Shown here piece after piece: positions 52,806 to 62,383 of a stretch of DNA of 64,000 bases. The notes beneath the pieces were generated by a model that saw only the letters and a list, made by a program, of their open reading frames with translations, ran no database searches and had not been told where the DNA came from. How positions within the stretch are numbered: position 1 is the stretch's first letter; each line of letters starts with the position of its first letter. The translations under genes were made by a program, and so were the position numbers. The stretch comes from Ahrensia sp. GTDB lineage: Bacteria; Pseudomonadota; Alphaproteobacteria; Rhizobiales; Rhizobiaceae. The stretch lies in the NCBI GenBank assembly GCA_002698425.1, contig NZXU01000096.1:1-64000 (forward strand). The letters run 5' to 3'.

Positions 52806-53852
52806 ATGACCATGGAATTTATGTCCCGTTTCGCCCGGCGTCTGGCGCTCGTCGCTATCGTTTCCGGCATGGCCGCCGCGCCGGCTTCCGCCGAAACCGC
52901 CGCAAAACAGCTTTTCGGCCGTGTAAAGCTGCCGACGGTCGATGCGCCGGATTCGCACGGTTTCTACTCCAAGGGCTGCATCGACGGCGCCGTTGCCATG
53001 CCGGTGGACGGGCCGACCTGGCAGGCCATGCGCCTCGAGCGCAACCGCCGCTGGGGCCATCCGAAGATGATCGAGCTCCTTCAGCGTCTGTCCCGCGAGG
53101 CCGTGCAGGATGGCTGGCCGGGCCTTCTGGTCGGCGACATCTCGCAGCCGCGCGGCGGGCCGATGCTGTCGGGCCACGCCTCCCACCAGATCGGCCTCGA
53201 TGCCGATGTCTGGCTGACGCCCATGCCCGGCAAGATCCTCACGCGCGCCGAACGCGCCAATCTGAGCGCAACGTCGGTTCTGAAGAAGGACTCGCTCAAC
53301 GTCGATCCGAAGAAATGGACCCCCGCTCACGGAAAGCTCCTGAAACGCGCCGCCTCCTATGACGAGGTGCAGCGTATCTTCATCCATCCCGGCATCAAGA
53401 AGGCGATGTGCGACACCTACGGATCGTCGCATGCCAATGACAAGTGGATGAACAAGCTGCGGCCCTATTACGGGCACCATTACCATTTCCACATCCGCCT
53501 GTTCTGCCAGGAAGGTTCGCCGGGCTGCAAGCCGCAGCAGTCGACCGGCTCGGGCAATGGCTGCGACAAGTCGCTGGCCTGGTGGTTCACCGACGAACCC
53601 TGGGCGCCCGCCAAGCCGGATCCGAACAAGAAGCCGGTCAAGCGGAAGGTTGTCACGCTGGCCGATCTGCCGATATCCTGTACTGCCACCCTGCAGGGCA
53701 AGTCGCCCGCGGACGAGTCGCTTGTCACCTTCACCGCCGGCTATGATCCGAAGCTCGCCCGCGCGACCGCGGTCCCGGTCAGGGCGATGGCTATCCCGGG
53801 CAATCGCGTTCCGATCATCGTCCCTATCCCGGCGCGTAAACCGGGCAGCTGA
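52806..53852 (+). CDS. mepA: Penicillin-insensitive murein endopeptidase
   Basis: MepA (M74) cuts D-Ala-meso-DAP cross-links in the periplasm. The 348-residue protein has a signal peptide ending near ASA-ET (residue 30), then zinc-site motifs GHASHQIGLDADVWLTP and YGHHYHFHIRLFC and several cysteines expected to form disulfides. The start at 52806 has an AGAGGG site; in-frame ATGs at 52812 and 52821 are possible. It may generate muropeptides that feed the recycling route of AmgK/MurU elsewhere in the window. Confidence 0.95.
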   Translation: MTMEFMSRFARRLALVAIVSGMAAAPASAETAAKQLFGRVKLPTVDAPDSHGFYSKGCIDGAVAMPVDGPTWQAMRLERNRRWGHPKMIELLQRLSREAVQDGWPGLLVGDISQPRGGPMLSGHASHQIGLDADVWLTPMPGKILTRAERANLSATSVLKKDSLNVDPKKWTPAHGKLLKRAASYDEVQRIFIHPGIKKAMCDTYGSSHANDKWMNKLRPYYGHHYHFHIRLFCQEGSPGCKPQQSTGSGNGCDKSLAWWFTDEPWAPAKPDPNKKPVKRKVVTLADLPISCTATLQGKSPADESLVTFTAGYDPKLARATAVPVRAMAIPGNRVPIIVPIPARKPGS

Positions 53853-53913
53853 ACCGGCGAAGGCGCACGGATTCGATTTCGGCTTTCATCGCGGCCTCAA
53901 TTGGATTATGCGG

Positions 53914-53927
53914 TTCAAACGATTTAA
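53914..53927. promoter_or_regulatory. LacI-type operator-like site upstream of mgsA
   Basis: TTCAAACGATTTAA lies 13 bases before the mgsA start. It has the same central CG and flanking TTyAA arms as TTTAATCGGTTAAA upstream of pckA. As I recall, the Sinorhizobium PckR regulon includes mgsA, which makes a shared regulator plausible. Confidence 0.45.
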
Positions 53928-53939
53928 AGGGACATCGTC

Positions 53940-54356
53940 ATGAAGCCGGAGCGCAGGATCGCCCTGATAGCGCATGACCAGAAGAAGGACGATCTGGTCG
54001 CCTTCGTGCGCGAGCATGAGGCGGCGCTCGCCCGCTACGATCTGGTGGCGACCGGAACCACCGGCAGCCGCGTCGTCGAGGCCTGCCCGGACCTTCCCGT
54101 CACACGGCTGAAAAGCGGCCCGCTTGGCGGCGACCAGCAGATCGGGGCGATGATCGCCGAAGGCAGGATCGAGGCGGTCGTCTTCTTCGTCGACCCGCTC
54201 CCTCCCATGCCGCATGACGTCGACGTGAAGGCGTTGATGCGTCTCGCCATTGTCTATGACGTCGCCATCGCGTTAAACCGGAAGACGGCGAGCATGCTGC
54301 TTGCCGTCCTGCCGAACACCGATCCCGACGCGGTCCAAGGAGAGGCACATGGCTAA
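53940..54356 (+). CDS. mgsA: Methylglyoxal synthase
   Basis: MgsA converts dihydroxyacetone phosphate to methylglyoxal, relieving sugar-phosphate overload. The 138-residue protein has [17 protein letters not shown], the phosphate-binding TGTTGSRV and the catalytic Asp region [14 protein letters not shown] followed by [16 protein letters not shown]. Its stop lies inside the first codons of glk (8-base overlap), coupling the two. Confidence 0.96.
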   Translation: MKPERRIALIAHDQKKDDLVAFVREHEAALARYDLVATGTTGSRVVEACPDLPVTRLKSGPLGGDQQIGAMIAEGRIEAVVFFVDPLPPMPHDVDVKALMRLAIVYDVAIALNRKTASMLLAVLPNTDPDAVQGEAHG

Positions 54357-55380
54357 CGGCCGGCCCGATTCTGAAACGAGAATGCCCTTTCCCGTGCTGA
54401 TCGCCGATATCGGCGGAACCAATGCGCGCTTTGCCATCGTCATCGACTCCAATGCCGAGCCGAAGCGCTTCCCGCCGATCAAGACGGCCGAGTTCGAGAC
54501 GCTCGACATCGCGATCCAGAAAACCGTCCTCGACAAGACATCCGTCGTGCCGAAATCGGCGGTTCTCGCTGTCGCCGGCCCGACCGACGGCGACGAGATC
54601 GACCTGACCAATTGCCACTGGATCGTGCGCCCGAAGACGCTGATCGCCGATCTCGGTTTCACGGACGTTCTCGTCATGAACGACTACGAGGCCCAGGCAC
54701 TGGCCGTCGTCGCGCTCGACGCCGAGTATCTGAAGCCGATCGGCGCCGGGGAACGCGTGGAATATTCCAACCGGGTCGTCATCGGCCCTGGCACGGGCCT
54801 CGGCGTCGCCGGCATCGTGCACGGCTCGAACAGCTGGATCCCGGTCGCCGGCGAAGGCGGGCATGTCGATCTCGGCCCGCGCACCGAGCGCGATTACCGG
54901 ATCTTCCCGCATCTGGAGACGATCGGCGGACGCGTTTCCGGCGAACAGATTCTGTGCGGCCGCGGCCTCGTCAATCTCTACAACGCCATCGCCACCGCCG
55001 ATGGCCGCCCCAAGGCGCTGTCCAAGCCGGAGGAGATCACCTCCGCCTCTTTCGACGGCAGCGACACGGTCGCCGTCGAGACCGTCCAGCTCTTCATCGA
55101 GTACCTGGCCCGCGTCGCCGGCGACATGGCGCTCGTCTTCATGGCGCGCGGCGGCATCTATCTGACCGGCGGCATCACCCAGAAAATCCTGCCGGTTCTC
55201 AATGAAGGGCGTTTCCGCGCCGCTTTCGACAACAAGGAGCCGCATCGCAATCTGCTGGAACAGACGCCGGTCTATGTGATCATGCACGATCAGGCGCCGC
55301 TGGAAGGCCTGTCCGCCTATGCGCGCATGCCGGCGCGCTTCGGCGTCGACACCTCCGGCCGCTGGTGGCGCGAAACCTGA
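54349..55380 (+). CDS. glk: Glucokinase
   Basis: Glk phosphorylates free glucose with ATP. The 343-residue protein shows the ATP-binding [14 protein letters not shown] (about residues 22-35), [13 protein letters not shown] and the E-G-G-H block [13 protein letters not shown], typical of the E. coli-type glucokinase. ATG 54349 has an AGGAGAGG site inside mgsA; the longer frame is rejected. Pairing with mgsA puts glucose entry and the methylglyoxal bypass under common control. Confidence 0.96.
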   Translation: MANGRPDSETRMPFPVLIADIGGTNARFAIVIDSNAEPKRFPPIKTAEFETLDIAIQKTVLDKTSVVPKSAVLAVAGPTDGDEIDLTNCHWIVRPKTLIADLGFTDVLVMNDYEAQALAVVALDAEYLKPIGAGERVEYSNRVVIGPGTGLGVAGIVHGSNSWIPVAGEGGHVDLGPRTERDYRIFPHLETIGGRVSGEQILCGRGLVNLYNAIATADGRPKALSKPEEITSASFDGSDTVAVETVQLFIEYLARVAGDMALVFMARGGIYLTGGITQKILPVLNEGRFRAAFDNKEPHRNLLEQTPVYVIMHDQAPLEGLSAYARMPARFGVDTSGRWWRET

Positions 55381-55491
55381 TCGCCCTGCGGCTTACCGGT
55401 GGTTTTGACCGGTATCATTTCGCAATTGCGTCATGTATAGCTCCCGCGTTCTTAAGGGCCCGAAAGCAGCTCGAAGACGTATCGCAAGGAA

Positions 55492-57342
55492 ATGACATTG
55501 GCACTGGATCGCAGCGACGAAACCCCGGACTCCGAGGGTGTCTATGCTTTGCTCAAGCGCATTTTCTCCGAGAATGCGCGGCTCTACACGCGCTCCTATG
55601 TCATCGCGGTCATCTGCCTTGTCCTGGTCGCGGCGACGACGGCGTTTTCGGCGTGGATCCTCAAGGACGTCATCAACGAGATCTTTGTTAACCGGCGCGC
55701 CGAACTGATCCCGTGGATCTGCGCCGCCGTGTTCGGCGCCTTCGCCATCCGCGGCGTGGCCAGCTATATCCAGGCCGTCCTGCTGGCCAAGATCGGCAAC
55801 GACATCGTCGCCCGCTACCAGAAACGGGTCTTCGCCCGGCTGATGGATCTCGGCGTCAACTTCTTCGCGACCTCGCGCTCGGGCGAGCTGGCTGCGCGCA
55901 TCAACGGCAATATCTCGGCGATCCGCGATGTCCTCAACCTCACCATCACCTCGCTGGCGCGCGACCTGATCTCGCTGCTCGGCCTGATCGCGGTGATGGT
56001 CTTCACCGACTGGTTCCTGTCGCTCGTCTCGCTGCTGATCGGGCCGCCGCTGATCATTGCCGTCGTCTATATCGCGCGGCGCATCCGCAGCGTTACGCGC
56101 GAAACCGTGCTGCTGAACGCCCGGGTCGCCGGAACCATGCAGGAGGTCGCCCAGGGCATCACCGTGGTCAAGGCCTTCACCATGGAGCAGCAACTGTCAT
56201 CGCGGATCGGCTGGCTCATCGATGAGGCTTTCAAACGCTCCAACAAGCTTGCCAGCGTTTCGGAGCGGATGACGCCCCTGACCGAGTTCCTCGCCGGCGC
56301 GGCGATTGCCGGCGTGATCGGCTATGGCGGCTATCATACCGTCATCAATGACGAGCCCCCGGGCGCGGTCATGGCCTTTATCGCCGCGCTCCTGCTGGCC
56401 TACGAGCCGGCGCGGCGGCTCGCCCGCCTGCACATCAACATGGAGCGCGCGATGGTCAATGCGCGCATGATCTACGCCTTGCTCGACATGGAGGTCCAGC
56501 AGAACGACGCGCCCGACGCCGTCCCGCTTGATGTCAGAAAGGGCCGCATCGTCTTCGACCATGTCGATTTCGCCTATCAGCAAGGCGTCCCGGTCCTGCA
56601 CGACCTGTCCCTCGTCGCCGAGGAAGGCAAGACCACCGCCATCGTCGGCGCGTCGGGCGCCGGCAAGTCGACGCTGATCGCGTTGCTGCAGCGTTTCTAC
56701 GATCCGGTGGACGGCAAGATCCTCATCGACGGGCAGGACATTCGCGGCGTCACCAAGGATTCGCTGCGCGGCCGGATCGCCTATGTGTCGCAGCAGCCCT
56801 ATCTCTTCGAGGGCACCATTCGCGACAACATACGTTACGGCCGGGCCGAGGCGACGGATGTCGAGATCGAGGAAGCGGCGCGCCTCGCCAATGCCGAGAG
56901 CTTCATCCTCGCCCAGCCTCACGGCTATGATACGGAGGTCGGCGAGAACGGCATCACGCTCTCCGGCGGCCAGCGCCAGCGCCTTTCGATCGCCCGCGCC
57001 ATCGTGCGCAACGCGCCGATCCTGCTGCTTGACGAGGCGACCTCCTCGCTCGACAACGATTCCGAGAAGCTGGTTCAGGACGCGCTGGACAGGGTCATGA
57101 AGGGGCGCACGACGATCGTCATCGCGCACCGGCTGTCGACCGTGGTCAATGCCGACCGCATCATCGTCATGGAAGCCGGGCGCGTCGTCGAGGAAGGCAA
57201 TCACCGGACGCTGATCGGCAAGCCGGGCGGCGTCTATGCGCGGTTCTACGCGCTGCAGGGCGGCGAGCAGGCCGATCTGCTCGAAGAGAAGCCGGCATCG
57301 GCCGAAGACAGGGAAGAAACGCCAAGCGCGGCCGTGAGCTGA
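55492..57342 (+). CDS. MsbA-like ABC exporter, fused TMD-NBD
   Basis: The 616-residue half-transporter has six membrane helices in the first 330 residues and an ATPase domain with Walker [11 protein letters not shown]-loop [20 protein letters not shown], signature [14 protein letters not shown], Walker [13 protein letters not shown] and switch IAHRLST. It works as a homodimer, probably exporting a lipid or hydrophobic compound; MsbA is the closest named type but the substrate is not proven. In rhizobia it is commonly linked with glk and dapB/gpmA. A 7-bp hairpin (TACCGGT/ACCGGTA) lies at 55394-55414 upstream. Confidence 0.93.
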   Translation: MTLALDRSDETPDSEGVYALLKRIFSENARLYTRSYVIAVICLVLVAATTAFSAWILKDVINEIFVNRRAELIPWICAAVFGAFAIRGVASYIQAVLLAKIGNDIVARYQKRVFARLMDLGVNFFATSRSGELAARINGNISAIRDVLNLTITSLARDLISLLGLIAVMVFTDWFLSLVSLLIGPPLIIAVVYIARRIRSVTRETVLLNARVAGTMQEVAQGITVVKAFTMEQQLSSRIGWLIDEAFKRSNKLASVSERMTPLTEFLAGAAIAGVIGYGGYHTVINDEPPGAVMAFIAALLLAYEPARRLARLHINMERAMVNARMIYALLDMEVQQNDAPDAVPLDVRKGRIVFDHVDFAYQQGVPVLHDLSLVAEEGKTTAIVGASGAGKSTLIALLQRFYDPVDGKILIDGQDIRGVTKDSLRGRIAYVSQQPYLFEGTIRDNIRYGRAEATDVEIEEAARLANAESFILAQPHGYDTEVGENGITLSGGQRQRLSIARAIVRNAPILLLDEATSSLDNDSEKLVQDALDRVMKGRTTIVIAHRLSTVVNADRIIVMEAGRVVEEGNHRTLIGKPGGVYARFYALQGGEQADLLEEKPASAEDREETPSAAVS

Positions 57343-57367
57343 CGCGCCGGGGCGAGGGACGGGAACG

Positions 57368-58183
57368 ATGGAAACCATGCGCATCGCCGTGATCGGCGCG
57401 GGAGGCCGGATGGGCCGAAATCTCATCCGGGCGATTGGCGAAAGCGACGCGGCCGAACTGTCCGGCGCGCTGGAACGCGAGGGTGCGGAGGAGATCGGCG
57501 CCGATTGCGGCATGCTCGCCGGCCTGAAATCGAACGGCGTCACCGTCAGCGCGTCGATGGACGAGGCCTTCGCGGGCGCTGACGCCATCCTCGACTTCAC
57601 CGCGCCCGCGGCGACGGTCGCCGTCGCCGGCTATGCCGCGGAAAACGGCATCGCCCACATCATCGGCACGACCGGCCTGTCGGACGGCGACGGCGACGCG
57701 ATCGCTACCGCCGCGAAGAAGACCGCCATCGTCCGCTCCGGAAACATGAGCATGGGCGTCATCCTGCTCTCCGTTCTGGTCGAGCAGGCCGCCCGCGCGC
57801 TGGAAGCCGCCGACTGGGACATCGAGGTCCTCGAAATGCATCACCGCCACAAGGTCGATGCGCCGTCCGGCACCGCCTTGCTGCTCGGCGCGGCGGCGGC
57901 GAAGGGCAGGGGCATCGATCTGGAAAAGAACTCGGTGCGCGTGCGCGACGGCCACACCGGCGCCCGCGAGACGGGTTCGATCGGCTTTGCCACCTTGCGC
58001 GGCGGTTCTGTCGTCGGCGACCATTCGGTTCTTTACGCCGGCCCCGGCGAGCGGGTGACACTGTCGCATCACGCCGAGGACCGCATGATTTTCGCCCGCG
58101 GCGCGGTCAAGGCCGCACTCTGGGCGAAAGGCCGCGCGCCCGGCCTCTATTCCATGCATGACGTGCTGGGCCTCGCCCGGTAA
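57368..58183 (+). CDS. dapB: 4-hydroxy-tetrahydrodipicolinate reductase
   Basis: DapB makes tetrahydrodipicolinate for lysine and meso-diaminopimelate. The 271-residue protein has the NAD(P)-binding [45 protein letters not shown] and the catalytic [17 protein letters not shown]. It starts 25 bases after the exporter and is followed by gpmA. Confidence 0.97.
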   Translation: METMRIAVIGAGGRMGRNLIRAIGESDAAELSGALEREGAEEIGADCGMLAGLKSNGVTVSASMDEAFAGADAILDFTAPAATVAVAGYAAENGIAHIIGTTGLSDGDGDAIATAAKKTAIVRSGNMSMGVILLSVLVEQAARALEAADWDIEVLEMHHRHKVDAPSGTALLLGAAAAKGRGIDLEKNSVRVRDGHTGARETGSIGFATLRGGSVVGDHSVLYAGPGERVTLSHHAEDRMIFARGAVKAALWAKGRAPGLYSMHDVLGLAR

Positions 58184-58213
58184 TCTTAGAAGACACGATC
58201 GAGGGAGTTATTC

Positions 58214-58855
58214 ATGTCAGGCACCATGGTTCTCGTCCGCCACGGCCAGAGCGAGTGGAACAAGCTCAACCTGTTCACCGGCTGGAAGGATCCCGATCTC
58301 ACCGAGCTCGGCGTCGAGGAAGCCGAGGAGGGCGCGCGGGCCATCAAGGACTATGGCATCACCTTCGACATCGCCTTCACTTCGGTCCTGAAACGCGCCG
58401 AGAAGACCTGCCAGATCATCCTCGACATCAACGGCCAGTCCGATCTCGAGACGATCCACGACCAGGCGCTCAACGAGCGCAATTACGGCGATCTCGCCGG
58501 CCTCAACAAGGACGACGCCCGCGCCAAATGGGGCGAGGAACAGGTCCATATCTGGCGCCGCTCCTATGACGTGCCGCCGCCGGGCGACGACGGCGAAAGC
58601 CTCAAGGACACCGGCGCGCGCGTCTGGCCCTATTACATGACCGAGATCCTGCCCCGGGTCCTGCGCGGCCAGACATTGCTGATCGCCGCGCACGGCAACT
58701 CGCTGCGCGCCCTCGTCAAGATCCTCGATCGCATGGGCGACGACGAGATCACCAAGTTGAACCTCGCGACCGGCGTGCCGATGGTCTACAAGCTCAACCC
58801 GGATTCCACCGTCGCGTCGAAGGAAGTCCTCGGCGACATGTCCGGGGCGCACTGA
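58214..58855 (+). CDS. gpmA: 2,3-bisphosphoglycerate-dependent phosphoglycerate mutase
   Basis: GpmA interconverts 3- and 2-phosphoglycerate. The 213-residue protein is the short dPGM form. It shows [19 protein letters not shown] with phosphohistidine His10, [14 protein letters not shown] and the second His in [24 protein letters not shown] site precedes ATG 58214. Confidence 0.97.
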   Translation: MSGTMVLVRHGQSEWNKLNLFTGWKDPDLTELGVEEAEEGARAIKDYGITFDIAFTSVLKRAEKTCQIILDINGQSDLETIHDQALNERNYGDLAGLNKDDARAKWGEEQVHIWRRSYDVPPPGDDGESLKDTGARVWPYYMTEILPRVLRGQTLLIAAHGNSLRALVKILDRMGDDEITKLNLATGVPMVYKLNPDSTVASKEVLGDMSGAH

Positions 58856-58863
58856 GCGGATCC

Positions 58864-59181
58864 TTGGGCGATCCGCTCCTCCACTGCGTCTTCTTCCGCC
58901 GCAAGGCGGATGTCGGCGACAAGGCGCTGCTGGCGCTCTACGGCGCCTTCGACCATTTCGTAAACAGCTTCGACGGCGCGTCGGATTTCCGCGCCGGGCC
59001 GAACGAGAGCCCGGAAGGCCTCCACCACGGATTCCGCGACGGCTTCGTCATAACCTTCGACAGCCCAGAGGCGCGCGACCGCTATCTCGAGGATCCCGGC
59101 CACAAGGCCCTCGGCGCCCGCCTCGTCGAGATGATCGACGGCGGCGCGGACGGGCTGCTGGTCTTCGACATGGCGCTATAG
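58864..59181 (+). CDS. Dabb-type stress-responsive A/B barrel protein, TTG start
   Basis: The 105-residue protein resembles the dimeric alpha/beta-barrel (Dabb) family: HCVFFRRKA at the N-terminus, a central FDHFVNSFDGASDF and GFVITFDSPEARDRYLEDPGHKAL. No in-frame ATG or GTG lies near; TTG at 58864 is 8 bases after gpmA with a weak GAGCGGA site. Function unknown. Its end overlaps a small convergent gene by 6 bases. Confidence 0.8.
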   Translation: MGDPLLHCVFFRRKADVGDKALLALYGAFDHFVNSFDGASDFRAGPNESPEGLHHGFRDGFVITFDSPEARDRYLEDPGHKALGARLVEMIDGGADGLLVFDMAL

Positions 59182-59400
59182 CTGCTGGCGTATGTCCCTA
59201 TCGTCGGACGCCAGCCAGAAGGCGCTCGGCCTCTGCCATGTCGGCTGCGAGATGATATCGGACCTGAAAATTCCCATCAGCCGCCTCGCTGCTTCGGCAA
59301 AGCTGGCACTGTGCAGCCGTTTGGCGCGATTGCGGTAAACGCCCGTGTCGATCGATCCGTCGGCGCGGCGGCGGACAGTGAAGTCATTCGTCTCATGCAT
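59176..59400 (-). CDS. Small basic hypothetical protein, 74 residues
   Basis: The 74-residue protein (starting MHETNDFTVRRRADGSIDTG) is basic, soluble and unrecognised. Evidence that it is real: on the minus strand a near-consensus CAGGAGG ribosome site lies 7 bases before the ATG. It contains no cysteine and no membrane segment. Confidence 0.6.
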   Translation of the reverse strand: MHETNDFTVRRRADGSIDTGVYRNRAKRLHSASFAEAARRLMGIFRSDIISQPTWQRPSAFWLASDDRDIRQQL

Positions 59401-59545
59401 GGCGAAACCTCCTGATCGTTTCTGGGATCAGGATCGCGCACCAGCAGCGGAGGCGCTTGACCGGACCTTTGCGGTTCCCTTGTCTTTTCCTTGTTTTTGC
59501 TCTCCCGGATAGCGGTCATCCGGCCGCGGGTGATATAGGCTGAGC

Positions 59546-60730
59546 ATGCGTTATCGGTTTGGCTGCTTCGAACTGGTCGGGGAAAAGCGCGAGTTTCTCG
59601 CGGACGGAGAACCATGTCCGGTCGAGCCGCAGGTCTTCGATCTCCTCGTCTATCTCGTTTCGGAACGCGATCGCGTTGTCTCGCTGGACGACTTGATCGC
59701 CGCGGTCTGGAACGGCCGGATCGTCTCCAATTCCGCGATCAGCGCCCGCATCAGCGCGGCTCGAACCGTGCTCGGCGATGATGGCGTGCGCCAGGAATGG
59801 ATCAAGACGGTCCCGCGGCGCGGGTTCCGTTTTGTTGGCGCGGTCGAAACGGAGGGTAATCACGAGAAAACGGAGCCGGCCCAGGCGGGTGAGGCGCAGC
59901 GACAGCGGGTCGCCTTTTGCCGATCGGTGGACGGCACGCAGATCGCTTATGCCACCAGCGGCGAGGGCTATCCCCTCGTCAAGGCCGGGCACTGGCTGAC
60001 GCATTTGGAGCATGACTGGCACAGCCCGATCTGGGCGCCGCAGCTTGAAAAGCTGGGCAGCGCCTTCAGGCTGGTCCGGTTCGATCAGCGCGGCAACGGT
60101 TTGTCGGACTGGGCCGTTTCGGAGTTCACGCTGGACCGGTTTGTGGAGGATCTAGAGGCCGTAGCGGATGCCGCCGGTCTGGAACGTTTCGCGCTCTACG
60201 GAACGTCACAGGGTGCGCCGGTCGCCGCTGCCTATGCTGCTCGGCATCCGGAGCGCGTCAGTCATCTGGTTCTGCAAGGCGGGTATCTTCAGGGCCGCCT
60301 CGTACGCGAGACCATGGATGACCGGGAACAGGGCGAGGCGCTTCTGACCCTGATCAGGCTTGGCTGGGGCAAGCCGGACAGCGCGCTGGCCGACATACTT
60401 TCCACGATGCTTGTACCGGACGGAAACGAGCAGCAGAAGCGCTCTCTTGCAGAGCTTCAACGCCATAGCACCTCGCCGGAAAACGCGGCGCGTATCCGGG
60501 CCGGAGTGGACGCCTTCGACGTTTCCGCCGAAGCGGCCGCCATTCCTGTGCGGGCGTTGGTCATCCATTCACGCGGCGACAATGTGCAGCCGCTAGACCA
60601 GGGTCGGAAACTCGCTGCGGCGATCCCGGGTTCGGAATTCCTGATGCTCGAAAGCCGCAACCACATCATCCTGCCGCAGGAGGCGGCATGGGACACGCTT
60701 TATGACGCGATTGCCCGGTTCATTCTGTGA
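59546..60730 (+). CDS. Fusion of CadC-type winged-helix DNA-binding domain and alpha/beta hydrolase
   Basis: Residues 1 to about 97 form an OmpR/CadC-type winged helix (GCFELVGEKREFLADG; ISAARTVLGDDGVRQEWIKTVPRRGFRFVGAV in part). Residues about 118-394 form a complete alpha/beta hydrolase with nucleophile Ser221 in YGTSQGAP, Asp345 in SRGDNVQP and His373 in SRNHIIL. There is no membrane helix, so both halves are cytoplasmic. The obvious model is a one-component regulator whose hydrolase half senses or destroys a small ligand such as an ester or lactone. Its targets are not evident; neighbours are a 74-residue gene and a DNA repair gene. Confidence 0.88.
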   Translation: MRYRFGCFELVGEKREFLADGEPCPVEPQVFDLLVYLVSERDRVVSLDDLIAAVWNGRIVSNSAISARISAARTVLGDDGVRQEWIKTVPRRGFRFVGAVETEGNHEKTEPAQAGEAQRQRVAFCRSVDGTQIAYATSGEGYPLVKAGHWLTHLEHDWHSPIWAPQLEKLGSAFRLVRFDQRGNGLSDWAVSEFTLDRFVEDLEAVADAAGLERFALYGTSQGAPVAAAYAARHPERVSHLVLQGGYLQGRLVRETMDDREQGEALLTLIRLGWGKPDSALADILSTMLVPDGNEQQKRSLAELQRHSTSPENAARIRAGVDAFDVSAEAAAIPVRALVIHSRGDNVQPLDQGRKLAAAIPGSEFLMLESRNHIILPQEAAWDTLYDAIARFIL

Positions 60731-60755
60731 TGGCGATTTATGTCGCAAGCACGCT

Positions 60756-61643
60756 TCACGCATCCCCTAACTGCCCGGCTTCCCAGCCGAGAATGGCCTT
60801 CTTGCGCGTCAGGCCCCAGTGATAGCCGGTCAGCGCGCCGGATTTGCCGACGGCGCGATGACACGGCACCACGAAGGAGATCGGGTTGGCTCCGACCGCC
60901 GCCCCGACGGCGCGCGGCGCGTCCGGCCTGCCGATCTTCGTGGCGATGTCGGAATAGGCGAGCGCCTTGCCCATCGGGATCTGCAGCAGCGCGTTCCAGA
61001 CCGACACCTGGAAATCCGTGCCGATCAGCACGACCTTCAGCGGCTGGTCGGAGCGCCAGTTTGCCGGGTTGAAGATCCGCGCCGCATAGGGCGCGGTCGC
61101 CGTCAGATCCTCGACATAGGCGGCGTTCGGCCAGCGGCCCTGCATGTCGGCCAGCGCCGCCGTCTCGCCGCCCGGATCGCAAAAGGCGAGGCCGGCAAGC
61201 CCGCGGTCGGTCACCATCACCAGCGCCAACCCGAACGGGCAGACATGGACGCCGTAGCGCATCGTCAGGCCCGCGCCCTTCGCCTTGTATTCGCCGGGCG
61301 ACATCGCCTCATGCGTCACGAACAGGTCGTGCAGCCGGCCGGGCCCGGAAAGTCCCAGCTCATAGGCTGTGTCCAGCAGCGGCAGGTCGCTCGCCAAGAG
61401 CCGGCGCGCATGGTCCAGCGTCACCGCCTGCAGAAAACCCTTCGGCGAAAGCCCGGCCCAGCGCGTGAACAGTTTCTGCAGCGCGGTCGGCTCCATGCCC
61501 ACCTCGGCGGCCAGCGTCTCCAGCGAGGGCTGGTCCTGATAGGTCTCGGAAATCGTCTCGATCACCCTGCGCACGATATCGTAATCGGCGCCGGAAGTGA
61601 TCTCGTCGGTCAGGACGGTTTGCGGTTGTGTCATGGCGTTCAT
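60756..61643 (-). CDS. AraC-type HTH plus methylated-DNA-protein cysteine methyltransferase
   Basis: The 295-residue protein has an AraC-like HTH region at about residues 20-110 (LETLAAEVGMEPTALQKLF, HARRLLASDLPLLDTAYELGLSG in part) and a C-terminal MGMT domain with the acceptor Cys in FVVPCHRAVG and helix RPDAPRAVGAAVGANP. It resembles Ada without the N-terminal zinc/phosphotriester domain. It would remove alkyl groups from O6-alkylguanine. ATG 61643 has an AGAGG site; an in-frame ATG follows three codons later. Confidence 0.9.
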   Translation of the reverse strand: MNAMTQPQTVLTDEITSGADYDIVRRVIETISETYQDQPSLETLAAEVGMEPTALQKLFTRWAGLSPKGFLQAVTLDHARRLLASDLPLLDTAYELGLSGPGRLHDLFVTHEAMSPGEYKAKGAGLTMRYGVHVCPFGLALVMVTDRGLAGLAFCDPGGETAALADMQGRWPNAAYVEDLTATAPYAARIFNPANWRSDQPLKVVLIGTDFQVSVWNALLQIPMGKALAYSDIATKIGRPDAPRAVGAAVGANPISFVVPCHRAVGKSGALTGYHWGLTRKKAILGWEAGQLGDA

Positions 61644-61733
61644 GGCGAAATCCTCTTGGTCCCGGAATTCACCACGAAGCGCAGCGCCCCGCCACCCGAT
61701 TCTTGCGGGCGTATTCGGATTGAAGGAGACAGG

Positions 61734-61753
61734 AATGTCAACTAATGTCAACT
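61734..61753. repeat. Tandem 10-bp direct repeat upstream of parDE
   Basis: AATGTCAACT occurs twice back to back, followed by GTTGTTG, about 40 bases before parD. Tandem half-sites of this size are common operators for ribbon-helix-helix antitoxins such as ParD. Confidence 0.6.
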
Positions 61754-61797
61754 GTTGTTGTCGACCTTGGAGTTTGAACATGGAATCGCGCGCATGA
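61735..61797 (+). CDS. Possible 20-residue leader peptide before parD
   Basis: An ATG at 61735 with a strong GAAGGAGACAGG site opens a 20-codon frame containing three consecutive Cys codons (Asn-Cys-Cys-Cys-Arg-Pro-Trp). It ends at a TGA that overlaps the parD ATG (ATGA). The parD start itself has only a weak ribosome site, so translation of this peptide may deliver ribosomes to parD. It could equally be chance. Confidence 0.35.
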   Translation: MSTNVNCCCRPWSLNMESRA

Positions 61798-62039
61798 ATT
61801 TCTCACTGGGAAAGACATGGGAGAACTATGTCGCCGAACAGGTGGAATCCGGCATGTTCAACAACGCAAGCGAGGTTGTGCGCGATGCGTTGCGCCGCCA
61901 GCAGGAGCAGTTGCTGAAACTTGAAGCATTGCGCCGGGATGTAGGGAAAGGCGTGGAATCGATAAAGGCCGGGCGGGCGTCGAAACCCTCCGTTGACGAC
62001 ATCATCAGCAAAGCCAAGGTGCGGAAGCCCGGCGCGTGA
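61794..62039 (+). CDS. parD: ParD-type ribbon-helix-helix antitoxin
   Basis: The 81-residue protein has the ParD ribbon-helix-helix start (NFSLGKTWENYVAEQVESGMF in part; NNASEVVRDALR) and a C-terminal segment that should wrap the toxin. The stop overlaps the parE start (GTGA). Candidate operators lie just upstream. A longer frame from an upstream TTG is possible but does not match the family. Confidence 0.9.
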   Translation: MNFSLGKTWENYVAEQVESGMFNNASEVVRDALRRQQEQLLKLEALRRDVGKGVESIKAGRASKPSVDDIISKAKVRKPGA

Positions 62040-62356
62040 GCGACTGGATACTCTCCAGCGACGCCGAAGAAGACCTGCAGGATATCTTTCTCTACACAAC
62101 CCAAAACTGGGGCGATCGGCGGGCGCGAGACTATCTGAACGAATTGTTTGAACTCTTCGCAACTCTTGCCCTACACCCGGAAATGGGCCGTTCGCGCGAG
62201 GAGTTGGGCGATGGTATCCGTAGCTTTCCGCACCGGTCCCATATCGTCTTCTTTATGGAATGGCGGGGAGAAACGGCTATTTCCCGCGTACTTCACGGCG
62301 CGCGCGATATCGACAGCGCCTTTGTCGATTTCGACCCGGCAGCAGGCTTCAGATGA
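62036..62356 (+). CDS. parE: ParE-type toxin (RelE/ParE fold)
   Basis: The 106-residue protein starts at GTG 62036. It has the RelE/ParE features SSDAEEDLQDIFLYTTQNWGDRRA (in part), HPEMGRSREELGDGIRSFPHRSHIVFF and ISRVLHGARD. ParE toxins poison DNA gyrase. Together with parD it is a complete type II toxin-antitoxin module of about 560 bases on the chromosome. Confidence 0.9.
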   Translation: MSDWILSSDAEEDLQDIFLYTTQNWGDRRARDYLNELFELFATLALHPEMGRSREELGDGIRSFPHRSHIVFFMEWRGETAISRVLHGARDIDSAFVDFDPAAGFR

Positions 62357-62383
62357 ATTTGAAGATTGGCGAAAGACCGGAAA

